DNA of 64,000 bases. Source: Nocardia nova (GTDB lineage: Bacteria > Actinomycetota > Actinomycetes > Mycobacteriales > Mycobacteriaceae). How positions within the stretch are numbered: position 1 is the first letter of the stretch; each line of letters begins with the position of its first letter. Of the stretch, positions 44,465 through 53,644 are shown one piece after another. The notes beneath the pieces are model-generated. The model made no database searches, was not told the DNA's origin, and worked only from the letters and a program-made list of their open reading frames with translations. Position numbers and translations under genes: made by a program. Location: assembly GCF_002933465.1 (NCBI RefSeq), contig NZ_PSZE01000018.1, positions 62,001 through 126,000 on the forward strand, given 5' to 3'.

Positions 44465-44902
44465 GCGAGCCTTCCCTCGTCAGCGAAATATCCATTCGTC
44501 GGCTACCGCGGACGGCCATCGGACCACTCGAAATGCGCCGCCGTACTGCCACTACACAACCGGGCTACGCATGAACACGGAAGGCCGAAGGACCCACCGG
44601 CTCCAGCCGCGGCACTATTCATTTCGACCAAGCAGGACGCAATCTTACACGGGCGAATACCTCTACCAGCGATTATTCGACTACAACATCACAGATTCAC
44701 CGCATCGGGCACCGAGTACGAGCCCACGGACAGCCGCCAGGGCACAACGGGTACTGCCCCCGCGCTCCGGCCAGCGTCTACGAACCTCTGCTACCGAGTT
44801 CGGCTGCGCGCACCGAGATTGTCGGCTAGCAGTTCGAACGACTCGCGTCGGTCGTGAGGGTCGTAGAGGTCGGTCTTGAACCGATCGCCGTAAACTGCCG
44901 AG
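44465..44902. other. intergenic region with a possible gene remnant
   Basis: The left part should hold the promoter of the glycan operon. On the minus strand, 44791-44895 reads AVYGDRFKTDLYDPHD, then RRESFELLADNLGARSRTR and a stop, with coding-like composition but no start. I do not recognise it; it may be the tail of a lost gene. Nothing else is seen. Confidence 0.35.
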
Positions 44903-45598
44903 TCACGCCGGCCCACGTGTCCGGATCACCTCAGATTCCTCGTCGACACCCGCCACCGCATTGTCGACGGCGAGTGCCAGGATTGCCTCTGCTAGCGCAC
45001 GCAGCGATTCGGCTGCCAAGTCGGTGTCTCTGTCCGCAAGCCAGGCAAGCATCGTACCGTCGACGGTGATGGCCACCATTCGCGCCAGTACATCAACTGG
45101 TACCCGCCAGTGCACATTGAAACGCTCGGCTACCCCATCGAGGAGCCGAGCGGCGCGATCGGTGTAGAGACGGTACTGCCAAGCTCCGAACCGGCCAGGA
45201 TTGTCACCGGTCCGGAGATCGAGCAAGGTAAGTTCGTACAAGACGGTTTGACGCCCAGGGTCGGCTATTCCTGCGGCAAGCAACCGCTCCATCGCGGCCA
45301 GCAGTGCTGTCCGCAAGGACTCGGTAGCGACGCTCACATCCGCCAGCGTGCTGGTCTGCGCGCTCACCACCGCCTCGGCCAGCTCCTGCCGCAGTTCTTC
45401 TTTCGACCTGAACGCGTAATGAAATGCGCTTTGCGGCATCCCCGCTTGCGCGCATATCGCACGCGTCGTCGCCGCAGCGACGCCCTTGCTGACCATCACC
45501 TCGAATGCCGCGTCCACGAGCATCCGCCGCCGCTCGTCCACTTTCAATCGCCCCACCGCACATCCCTCCGCCACCCAGCGCCGCTCTGTGCCCACCAT
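44903..45598 (-). CDS. TetR-family regulator
   Basis: A 231-residue TetR regulator. The helix-turn-helix is at about 35-65 (AATTRAICAQAGMPQSAFHYAF) and the C-terminal domain has ELTLLDLRTGDN and VDGTMLAWLADRDTD. The start could be GTG/ATG at 45598 or GTG at 45553 (VGRLKVDERRR), where homology begins. It is divergent from the SDR-monooxygenase pair and probably controls it through the two GGTCA-type dyads at 45747 and 45819. Confidence 0.85.
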   Translation of the reverse strand: MVGTERRWVAEGCAVGRLKVDERRRMLVDAAFEVMVSKGVAAATTRAICAQAGMPQSAFHYAFRSKEELRQELAEAVVSAQTSTLADVSVATESLRTALLAAMERLLAAGIADPGRQTVLYELTLLDLRTGDNPGRFGAWQYRLYTDRAARLLDGVAERFNVHWRVPVDVLARMVAITVDGTMLAWLADRDTDLAAESLRALAEAILALAVDNAVAGVDEESEVIRTRGPA

Positions 45599-45746
45599 CT
45601 GGCCGCCACCTTACTCGGTCAATTGCCCCAGTCACCTCCGGCGCCCGTCTATCGACACACCGCCGCGATCGACCGGCGGGCCCACACGCGCGCTCATCGC
45701 AGGTTTCCCACCACGTTCGACTGACTTCGTAAGAGATCCGCCGAGT

Positions 45747-45760
45747 TGGTCAGTTGATCA
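45747..45760. promoter_or_regulatory. TetR operator-like dyad, copy 1
   Basis: TGGTCAGTTGATCA, of the form GGTCA-NN-TGAYC, lies between the divergent TetR and SDR genes. Confidence 0.55.
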
Positions 45761-45818
45761 GTTTGTAACACGAATCCGTAGCGAAGGCGGGGCGCAAGCG
45801 GCTACCCTCAGAGAAACT

Positions 45819-45832
45819 TGGTCAACTGACCT
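45819..45832. promoter_or_regulatory. TetR operator-like dyad, copy 2
   Basis: TGGTCAACTGACCT holds a perfect GGTCA-AC-TGACC dyad 38 nt before the SDR start. It is a near copy, in opposite orientation, of the dyad at 45747. Confidence 0.6.
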
Positions 45833-45869
45833 GTTCAACCGACTCAATAATGCGAGAAGGGGAGTGCCG

Positions 45870-46688
45870 ATGGCATCTGATAAGTACGCATTGGTCACCG
45901 GCGCGGCCGGAGGGATCGGCCTGGAGGTGGCCCAACGGTTCGCCAAGCGTGGTTACCGAGTGCTGGCCGCCGAACGCACCGACGACTTGGCGGCACGCGC
46001 AGTCGAGAAGATCGGCTCCGGCGCCGAACCTGTCGCCTGCGACCTCGCCGATGCCGATGCGGTCGCAGGCCTGTGTGAGCGCATCGAAAAGGAGTGGGGG
46101 ACCGATCTCGAGATCTGTTTCCTCAACGCGGGCATCATCGTTCCAGGCGACGTCCTGGACACCACACCCGAGCAGATCGACCTGCAATTGCAGATCATGC
46201 TCGTCGCCACGATCAAGCTCGCTCGATCTGCCGCTGCCGCTTTGGCCGCCAGCGGTGGCGGGCAGATCGTGGCGACGGTGTCACAGGGAGCCGTGCTCGC
46301 GCTGCCCGGCTCGGCAACCTATTCCACTGCCAAAGCCGGCCTGCGCGCATTCCTGGCGGCCTTCCACCTGGAAATGCGCGGTACCGGAGTCAGCATCAGT
46401 GGCGTGTATCCGAGCGCGGTCGACACGCCGATGCTGCGGCACGAAGCTGTGCACGGCGGAAGCCTGCTCAATTTCGTGGGCACCGTCTCGTCGGTGTCCG
46501 ATGTCGCCGACGCGGTCGACAAGGCTATCCGCACCGGACGTGTCGAGATCCATCTTCCAGTCTCCGACGGGCTGACCGCAAAGTTCTTGCAGTTCGCTCC
46601 CCGCCTCGTCCCCCTGCTGCTGCCCTTCGCCAACCGAATCGGCGAGAAGGGGCGCAAGCGCTACCTCTCCCGAACCACACATCAGTAG
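45870..46688 (+). CDS. SDR family oxidoreductase
   Basis: A 272-residue SDR: GAAGGIGLEVAQRF (Rossmann), LNAGIIVPG, Ser in VATVSQGAVL, YSTAK as YxxxK, then VYPSAVDTPM and a hydrophobic C-terminus (LQFAPRLVPLLLPFANRI). It should oxidise or reduce a hydroxyl/carbonyl with NAD(P). ATG 45870 has AAGGGGAG in front. The flavin monooxygenase follows after 61 nt, so the two form an operon; an SDR to make a ketone followed by a Baeyer-Villiger step is a plausible order. Confidence 0.85.
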   Translation: MASDKYALVTGAAGGIGLEVAQRFAKRGYRVLAAERTDDLAARAVEKIGSGAEPVACDLADADAVAGLCERIEKEWGTDLEICFLNAGIIVPGDVLDTTPEQIDLQLQIMLVATIKLARSAAAALAASGGGQIVATVSQGAVLALPGSATYSTAKAGLRAFLAAFHLEMRGTGVSISGVYPSAVDTPMLRHEAVHGGSLLNFVGTVSSVSDVADAVDKAIRTGRVEIHLPVSDGLTAKFLQFAPRLVPLLLPFANRIGEKGRKRYLSRTTHQ

Positions 46689-46749
46689 CCGGCCACGCAG
46701 TGCGGCACCCGCTACCCACTCCCCCACAGCCGATCCTATGGAGGTTCCC

Positions 46750-48177
46750 ATGACCACATCCCCGAAAACCGAAGGCCACGCCCGGCCCAGCACCGAGTCC
46801 CCTGTACACCCGGAGCGCGAGATCGTCGGCCGCGACTCCGCTGTGGCGATCATCGGAGCCGGGCCCGCAGGCTTGAGCGCCGCTCGCATGCTGCGTCACT
46901 ACGGAATCGACTACGACCATTTCGAACGTCACAGTGACGTCGGTGGTCTCTGGGACATCGACAATCCAGGCACTCCGATGTACGAATCAGCGCACTTCAT
47001 CTCGTCACGCGATGTGTCCGGCTTCTACGACTTCCCCATGCCCAAAACCTTCGGCGATTACCCCAGCCGAAGGCAGATCCTGGAATACACGCGCGATTTC
47101 GCCAAGACGTTCCAGCTGCGCGAGAACATCGAATTCAGCACTCCGGTTTCGTCAGTCGTTCCCGACGGTGATAACTGGCTGGTGTCCGCCTCGGGCGGTG
47201 TCCAACGCCGATACTGTGGGGTGATTTGCGCGACCGGCACCAACTGGCATCCCCGAATGCCACAGCATCCTGGACATTTCGATGGCGAAATCCGTCACGC
47301 CATTACCCACCGCCGCGCCGGCGACTTCGCCGGCAAGCGCGTCCTCGTCGTCGGCCTGGGCAACTCGGGCGCCGACATCGCCTGTGATGCAGCCCAAGCC
47401 GCCGATGCGGCCTTCATCAGCGTCCGGCGCGGATATCACATCGTGCCCAAGCACATCTTCGGTATACCCGCCGACCAATTCGACGAAGGTAGTGTCTCTG
47501 TGCCTCGTTGGATCGAGCGGCCCGTGGTCAGCGCCCTGCTGCGCCTGATCGTCGGTGACGTCACCCGCTGGGGTCTGCCCAGGCCCGACCATAAGCTGTT
47601 CGAAACGCACCCGCTGCTCAACAGCCAGTTGCTGCATCATCTCCAGCACGCCGACATCGCCGTGAAACCCGACATTGCTCGCTTCGACGGTCACGAGGTC
47701 GTATTCACCGATGGATCTCACGAACGCATCGACCTGATTATCTACGCGACAGGGTACGAAATGCGTATTCCATACGTCGATCCCGATCTATTCAAATGGA
47801 ACGGGGACCGGCCCGCGCAGTACCTGACCGCCTTCAACCGCCAATACCACAACCTGTTCACCCTGGGATACCTCGAAGTCAATTCCAGCGCATACACCCT
47901 GTTCGACAACATCTCGAACATAGTCGCTCAATACCTGCGCGACCAGACCACACGGCCAGCGGTCGCCGCTCAGTTCGACCGGCTCATCGCTACCGATCAC
48001 CCGGATCTCGCCGGCGGCCTGCACATGGTCAGTTCGGCCCGCCATGCCGGATACGTCGACGCCAAGTCCTACAAGAAGATCCTGGCCAAGGTCCGCAAAC
48101 AAATGGGGTGGACGGACCTCGCCCCCGGCTTCGCCGACCACCTCACCGACCCGGCAACCATGGCAGCGGCACGTTGA
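46750..48177 (+). CDS. flavin-containing monooxygenase
   Basis: A 475-residue class B flavoprotein monooxygenase. FAD motif GAGPAGLSAARML (about 33-45), NADPH motif GLGNSGADIAC (about 195), the FMO-like segment FDGEIRHAITHR between them and IYATGYEMRIPY near 335. It would oxidise a ketone, amine or sulphide with oxygen and NADPH. GGAGG five nucleotides upstream selects ATG 46750. The TetR-SDR-FMO layout suggests ketone breakdown, but the FMO subgroup rather than a classical Baeyer-Villiger motif is what the sequence shows. Confidence 0.88.
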   Translation: MTTSPKTEGHARPSTESPVHPEREIVGRDSAVAIIGAGPAGLSAARMLRHYGIDYDHFERHSDVGGLWDIDNPGTPMYESAHFISSRDVSGFYDFPMPKTFGDYPSRRQILEYTRDFAKTFQLRENIEFSTPVSSVVPDGDNWLVSASGGVQRRYCGVICATGTNWHPRMPQHPGHFDGEIRHAITHRRAGDFAGKRVLVVGLGNSGADIACDAAQAADAAFISVRRGYHIVPKHIFGIPADQFDEGSVSVPRWIERPVVSALLRLIVGDVTRWGLPRPDHKLFETHPLLNSQLLHHLQHADIAVKPDIARFDGHEVVFTDGSHERIDLIIYATGYEMRIPYVDPDLFKWNGDRPAQYLTAFNRQYHNLFTLGYLEVNSSAYTLFDNISNIVAQYLRDQTTRPAVAAQFDRLIATDHPDLAGGLHMVSSARHAGYVDAKSYKKILAKVRKQMGWTDLAPGFADHLTDPATMAAAR

Positions 48178-48235
48178 AACACAAAGGGGCGCTTGCTTTA
48201 CGACACGAGTGAACCCTATGTGAGGTTCCCGGCCA

Positions 48236-48432
48236 ATCCGGCTTCTCCCGGATACGCTGCGTGTTGTACCAGCCATCAATGCAGGAGAACAGAGGATCTT
48301 CGACGTCTTCCCTTGTGCGCCAGGAGTTCCGGTACACGAAGTCGTCCTCAGCGTGGCGCAGAAGTTCGCCATGAGCGCATCGTCGTAACTGTCTCCGAAC
48401 GGACCCAGCTGAGCACTCCCGTTGTCGGCCAA
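48236..48432 (-). pseudogene. IS3-family transposase remnant
   Basis: The minus strand holds the end of an IS3-type integrase domain in two frames. LADNGSAQLGPFGDSYDDAL (with the DSYDNA motif) is followed by a frameshift and YRNSWRTREDVEDPLF, CIDGWYNTQRIREKPDW. The first two catalytic residues and the orfA part are missing. Confidence 0.8.
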
Positions 48433-48494
48433 CCTATTCCAGATCGTATCGCCGTGTGTGCTGCACGCCAATCGATTGCGGCTCAGCGGCCGCG

Positions 48495-48620
48495 GCGCCG
48501 GTAGTACTCCTGGTCGCGGCAACCGGGGCAGCACAGGCCCACCCCGGCGGAGACCAGCACTCCTACAGCGCGTTTCGCACACCGCCTTCGAATATCGCCT
48601 GCGCTATCGAATCCGACGGG
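48495..48620 (+). pseudogene. DUF6636-type gene fragment (near copy of 14198-14821)
   Basis: The frame reads APVVLLVAATGAAQAHPGG and then FRTPPSNIACAIESDG, nearly base-for-base the same as 14407-14530. It begins without a start codon and is fused directly to a DprE1-like piece. Confidence 0.85.
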
Positions 48621-48728
48621 CCGGACGCGGATCTGTTCTGGGCCACCGTGGGCGGAATGGGCCTGACCGGCATCGTCGTGCGTGCCCGAATCAGGATGAA
48701 GCACACCGAAACCGCGTACTTCCGCCTT
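48621..48728 (+). pseudogene. DprE1-like oxidase fragment
   Basis: In the same frame as the preceding fragment, DLFWATVGGMGLTGIVVRAR followed by TETAYFRL matches the FAD-dependent decaprenylphosphoryl-ribose oxidase DprE1. Only about 35 residues are kept. Confidence 0.75.
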
Positions 48729-48898
48729 ACCCGACTGATTACCCACCCTCCGAGACCATGATGGCGGGATCGTTGTCCGGCGGTCCAGCCCGATCGGGTG
48801 GACATGGCGCGCCTCGGGACCGGGTAGTCATCGCACCCCATGCTTTGCGCCAGCAAAGAGCCATCGCGATGTCCTGCGCCGGTCCCGAAGGCCCTCGA

Positions 48899-50731
48899 TC
48901 AACGTCCCGGCAGCGCCGGGAAGGTTCCGTCGTGCCAGCCGGTGTACTCCTGCCATGCTCGAATGTAGTTGGGAGCGAATATCGGTCCCGGTAGCTCGAT
49001 TTCGAAACTGTCGAGGATCAGCGGCAGGTTCGAGAGCAAGACGTGCTGATGTTGGCGCAGCCCTGCGGCGACTTCGGAGATCTGCGGGGCAGCAGTGAAC
49101 CACAAAGCATGCGCCGCAATCCTTTCCAGAGCGTACGCGGCGGCTGCGCTGGCAATCACATCGCGCGCCAGATGAGCCGACGCCTTTCGGCTCTCGATCA
49201 CCAACGCGGTGGCAGCGAGGCGTTCACCGGTAGCGGTAGCCAAGGCAACCGCGCCCGACTCGGGTCCGCGCGAGGTGCTCGCAGGGTCCGGGATTCCGGT
49301 TTCCACCTCGCGAGCGAGACGGAGCTCCCGATCGATCAACATCCGGACATACCACGGCAACTCTTCTGGAGTGTCCGGGAGCTGCAGCGTGGAAACGACC
49401 GCAGACCTGCCCGCGGTCGCTGCCATGATCCGGTTCTCCCCTTCCGCTGTCGCGATAGCTTCCACATTGGAGATCCAGTCGGCGATGTGGTTGTTCCTCA
49501 GGGCACCTTGCGCAGCAACGCGGCGCCGGCAAGTAGCCAGCACTTGCGCGGCGGTGTCGGAGAGCAGCGGCTTGACCAGCATCGGCCACAACACATGCGT
49601 CGCATCATCACCGGCCGTACTCGGCACGCTTCGCATATCCCTCACCACGCGCCCGAGCGTGCCGACAGCCAGCGTCGCCGCCAACCCGGTCGCGAGGTCC
49701 TGCTGGACCGAATCACGGTCCGCCATCAACGTCCTCGACGGCCGCCGCTGCGCTGCGTAGTTTGCCGTGCCGACGAGCGCGGCGCGAGCGCTGGCGATCG
49801 CCGCGTTGGCCAAATCGAGGCGGCCGTTGTCGAGCACGCCGATCGCGCGATGGAACCGCTGGCGTGGTGTCAGGTCGCACTGGAGACGGCCCTGATCGTC
49901 CATCCGCGCCCACTCGCCTCCCAGGAGGGCATCGCGAGGAACCCAAGCTCGGTCGAATCGAATGATCGCGTGATCCATCGGCGCCCCGGCCTTGTCCGGG
50001 AGCGTGACGACCTGCACGCCGTCGGCGAGGCCGTCCTCGGTCCGCAGGCGGATCAGGAACGGCAGCACGCCTTCGTCCTTGCCGCCCACGATCAGCCGGG
50101 CGGTGACCACCACGGTCTTGGGCACCGCCGTCGAAGCGACATTCGGCATGAATTTCGCCGCATCCATCGACGGAGTGGTGATCCAGAACCCATCAGAATC
50201 GGAATCATAGACGGCCGTGGTTTTTTGGTCCGCGCCGTTGGTGCCTCCGAGTTCTGTCAGCATCAGCACCCCCACTGCGGAGGCATCGTCCAACTCGGAC
50301 AGGCATTGCTGTTGGTACGACGAATCGTTGCCATGGCGGTTGATCGCACCCATAGCCAGGTCGAAATGCCCGGTCAAGATGAGCAGCAACCGTGGCGCCG
50401 TGATCTGGGCCCAGTCGCACAGCGCACCTCGCAGCTGTGTATCGGCGGCGATCTCGCGAGCGCTGACGCCGAGACCGGCAAGCGCTCCCTTGAGCAGAGC
50501 CGGCGCGAGCTCGGCTTGCTCGAGCGCCGTTATGTCGCTACGTGGCTGGTCGGGCAGCGACGCGATCACGTCGCGAACTCGACGATGCAGAGCTAGGTGA
50601 TCTCCGAAAATCAACTGCCGCAAATCATCCCGAACCTCCTCGTCGAAACCAGGTTCAGCGACATGCGGAACGGAGAATTCATCGGTGTTGAGCCGAGTAG
50701 AGAAATCGGCAGGGCGGTCTGTGATGGTCAT
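48899..50731 (-). CDS. acyl-CoA oxidase/dehydrogenase-like flavoprotein
   Basis: A 610-residue protein of acyl-CoA oxidase size. The flavin-binding middle strand region shows LMLTELGGTNGADQKTTAVY and GFWITTPSMDAAKFMPN, and PFLIRLRTEDGL and PRQRFHRAIGVL follow; the C-terminal helical part is long. The catalytic Glu cannot be placed by eye. The family removes two hydrogens alpha-beta to a CoA thioester. ATG 50731 is chosen (GTG three codons earlier possible). It lies 120 nt after the P450 gene on the same strand and probably belongs with it. Confidence 0.78.
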   Translation of the reverse strand: MTITDRPADFSTRLNTDEFSVPHVAEPGFDEEVRDDLRQLIFGDHLALHRRVRDVIASLPDQPRSDITALEQAELAPALLKGALAGLGVSAREIAADTQLRGALCDWAQITAPRLLLILTGHFDLAMGAINRHGNDSSYQQQCLSELDDASAVGVLMLTELGGTNGADQKTTAVYDSDSDGFWITTPSMDAAKFMPNVASTAVPKTVVVTARLIVGGKDEGVLPFLIRLRTEDGLADGVQVVTLPDKAGAPMDHAIIRFDRAWVPRDALLGGEWARMDDQGRLQCDLTPRQRFHRAIGVLDNGRLDLANAAIASARAALVGTANYAAQRRPSRTLMADRDSVQQDLATGLAATLAVGTLGRVVRDMRSVPSTAGDDATHVLWPMLVKPLLSDTAAQVLATCRRRVAAQGALRNNHIADWISNVEAIATAEGENRIMAATAGRSAVVSTLQLPDTPEELPWYVRMLIDRELRLAREVETGIPDPASTSRGPESGAVALATATGERLAATALVIESRKASAHLARDVIASAAAAYALERIAAHALWFTAAPQISEVAAGLRQHQHVLLSNLPLILDSFEIELPGPIFAPNYIRAWQEYTGWHDGTFPALPGR

Positions 50732-50851
50732 GGTGCACACTCACTCGCGTCAAAGCTGTAGCCGCGCCCGCCCGGTTCACGTCGATGTGCACGGCGGCCT
50801 GGCTGAGAATGGGGAAAAGAACGTGGTGGTGCTCAACTCATAGGCGTTACC

Positions 50852-52117
50852 TCACATAATCGTCATGGGCGGGCTCGGCGGAAAGACGATGGGAAACGCC
50901 GCCAATGCACGATGGAAAGGACCTGGGCGCCATACCAATTCACTCACCGGAACCGCTGGCCTGGCATCGGGAAGCGCGTCGAAGAAGACGTCGATCACAT
51001 CCGTGGCCACCATCATCGACAGCGACTGGGCATGCACCGGACACGTGTGCGGACCCGTACCCCAACCGAGATGCCACGAGTTGTCGGCATAGTCACCGGT
51101 ATCGGCCGCAGGATCGCTACTGCACGCAGCCATGGAAACCATGACCGGCTGATTCGCGGGCAGCCACACCCCATCGACTTCGATCGGCTGCGCCGGGTAG
51201 GTCAACAGGTAGTTGGCCAGCGGCGGGTCCGTAGTCAGGATCTCCACCAGCGCCGTTTTCGTCGACAGCGGCGAATTGTTCGTCCTGCTGGCCATGTACC
51301 GCTGATCGGTCATCATCAGCAGCATCGCGTTGGCAATGAGGTCCTGCGGGAGTTCGTGTCCCGCGCTGTACATCGTGACCAGCTGATGGACCACCTCGTG
51401 GTCGGTGAGCTGCGCCGGGTGGTTGACCAACCGCGTCGCGATATCATCGCCGGGCGTATGGCGCTTGAGGTGAGTCAGTTCCAGCAGCGCACTGTCGAGC
51501 ATCTCGTCCACGGTGGCCGTGTCCACGCCTTCGAACAGGGCAGCGCTGGCCGCGGCAACCTGCTCGCCGATGTCGAGCGGACACCCAATGATCTCGTTCA
51601 GAATCGAGAACGTGGTCGGCGAAATGTATTGCGACAGCAAGTCCGCCCGGCCGCCCTCGCAGAACGCGTTGATCGCCGGCACCGCGATCTTCTCGACGAT
51701 GGAGTGCACCGCCAGCTTGTCGACACCGCCGAGCGCGTCGTTGGTGGCATCCCGATAACGCCTGTGCTCGACCGTTCCGCCGTTGCTGCGCAGTGCGTTC
51801 GGCCGCCACTCGATCATCGGCATGATCGGAATGTTGGTATCGACGTTGCGCTGCCAGGGCCTCGGGTCGGACGGGAAGTGCGCCGGATCGTTCAGGATCC
51901 GGACAGCCGTCCGGTATGCGATGACCAAGGTCGCAGGCACACCAGGCCAGATCTCCACCGGCACCAGTGAGCCGAAGCGCTCACGCATGGCGCGATAGTG
52001 ACGGTGGGGGTCGGCGGCGAATTCCGGGGTATAGATTGGGATCGGCTCGGGATAATGGTTGCCGTCAGCCGGTGGCGGACTGATCGGGCGACCAGTCGAA
52101 CCCAGCAGTGAATCCAC
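50852..52117 (-). CDS. atypical cytochrome P450 (CYP157-like)
   Basis: A 421-residue P450. The heme loop LGWGTGPHTCPV with axial Cys is present. The I-helix reads YSAGHELPQDL, with Leu where the oxygen-activating Thr normally is. The K-helix reads LVEILTTDPP, so the Arg of ExxR is missing. CYP157-type actinobacterial P450s also lack a normal ExxR. It may therefore have unusual chemistry or bind ligand without turnover. Length is normal and no stop or shift is seen. The acyl-CoA oxidase-like gene follows on the same strand. Confidence 0.85.
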   Translation of the reverse strand: MDSLLGSTGRPISPPPADGNHYPEPIPIYTPEFAADPHRHYRAMRERFGSLVPVEIWPGVPATLVIAYRTAVRILNDPAHFPSDPRPWQRNVDTNIPIMPMIEWRPNALRSNGGTVEHRRYRDATNDALGGVDKLAVHSIVEKIAVPAINAFCEGGRADLLSQYISPTTFSILNEIIGCPLDIGEQVAAASAALFEGVDTATVDEMLDSALLELTHLKRHTPGDDIATRLVNHPAQLTDHEVVHQLVTMYSAGHELPQDLIANAMLLMMTDQRYMASRTNNSPLSTKTALVEILTTDPPLANYLLTYPAQPIEVDGVWLPANQPVMVSMAACSSDPAADTGDYADNSWHLGWGTGPHTCPVHAQSLSMMVATDVIDVFFDALPDARPAVPVSELVWRPGPFHRALAAFPIVFPPSPPMTIM

Positions 52118-52629
52118 CTGGTGCTACTCCTTCGCTGAAAGCGTCCGGCGTCGAGTCAGTCCGCATTCCGTAATGCGGTCCACTACAGCGGAATTCGACT
52201 CCAACTGCATGATGGTACCCACCGGTATCGGCCCGCGCACGCCGACCGGCGGGTAGCCAAGGGGACGCGAGGTCACCTCTGGTGGACCAACTGCGCCAAC
52301 TCACCGCTCCGACGATGTGCCATCGACAGTTCGACCCGATAATCGACACCGAACGGCGTCAAACCCGACCACACCGCCCGGGTCGATGTCGAACTCAGCC
52401 GCCCCATCGGCCGCGGCGCAACCATCTGCGAACTCCGAGTCCCCCGCGAAGCCGAACCGAACGCGCTCGTCGCGACCATCGCCCAAGGCGACGAGTCATG
52501 GCCTGCGTCATGGCCGAAACCACGCACACCGCACCTGAGACCTCCCGCCGAGCCGGCGGACTGATGGCGAAGCTGAGCGGCGGTCGCGCCGATACACCCG
52601 TTTCTCGCCCGCTTGGTCCTCGCCTATCG
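52118..52629. other. decayed intergenic region
   Basis: On the plus strand about 52370-52520 a coding-like stretch (DHTARVDVELSRPIGRGATI, then CELRVPREAEPNALVATIAQ) has no start and no recognised family. It may be a gene fragment. Nothing else is supported. Confidence 0.35.
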
Positions 52630-52770
52630 GACCGGCGCGAAGGGCTGGTGCGCGGCCTGGCCACACCTCTCCTCGACGCGGCGATCGAATATGTCTCCGC
52701 GACAGCGGAATTAACGCGGTTGTACCTGCACACCGACGCCCGCGCGCCAGGCGCCTTGGAATGGTCGGGC
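52630..52770 (+). pseudogene. GNAT acetyltransferase fragment
   Basis: RGLATPLLDAAIEYVSATAE and LTRLYLHTDARAPGALEW match the acetyl-CoA-binding helix and following strand of GNAT N-acetyltransferases. The N-terminal part and the end of the domain are missing. Confidence 0.6.
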
Positions 52771-53135
52771 GGGACGACGTGTTTCACCGACTTGGTGTTG
52801 TGGCGAGCCGCGCTCGAGTCGTCCTCGGCGATGACGGTGTCCCGGCAGGTTCTGCCTCGAAGTGAGTGATGGGGTGGGACCGTGTAGCGGTGTGATCCGG
52901 TCGGCTTGTTCGGCTGAAGCTGTTGTCCGCGTTGGCATATAGGTGAGGTTTCCGGCAGTTCGGTTTAGCGACCAGCAAAACCGGAGACCGAACCGGAGAC
53001 CTCGTGACCAGCGTAGCGGTGGCGGGGCGAGCGGATCTGACCGGTGCCCGGGCTCACCCCCATGCGGCCGGTGCTCGCCGCGACAGCGGTGGGCAGGCCG
53101 AACCACCGGCCGGTCCGGGTCGGTGTGAGCCGGCC

Positions 53136-53240
53136 GATCACGGCCTGGGGCGTTCCCGGGGCGGGTGGACCAGCAAGCTGCATCTGGCGTGCGACCAAGG
53201 CTGCCGGGTGCTGCCGGTACACAGCGGGGCATTACGGTGA
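53136..53240 (+). pseudogene. IS5-family transposase fragment
   Basis: DHGLGRSRGGWTSKLHLACD matches the first catalytic-domain strand of IS5-type transposases (GRSRGGLTTKIH). Only about 35 residues remain. The rest to 53640 has no recognised gene. Confidence 0.7.
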
Positions 53241-53644
53241 GGCATGGCGGGTCTTTCTCGCTGGTGGATGCAGGGATTGGCGTTTCTCATCCTGCCGCCG
53301 AAAGACCCGCCCCTCACCTCACACCCCCGCCCAGCGTCACCAACCTCACGACCCACAACACTGAGCGCCCACCTGTTTCGGCCTGGAAACTCGTGAGGGT
53401 TCGCAACACGAACCGGAAACACCGACCAATCCTCCCCGAACGCTCTACTCATTACGGCTACAAAGCCATGGTGACGGCGCCTGGGCGCCGTCACCACCGA
53501 AATTGTCGACGCCGGACCGCTTGCGACCCTCGATGCGATCAATTTCGTGCTCATGTGGGCCTTAGTTACACGGCCGTACAGCGGGATCCATGAACGTGCT
53601 CCGCCACGATTCGTCCACAATTTCCGCCTGAGAGTTAAGCACAG

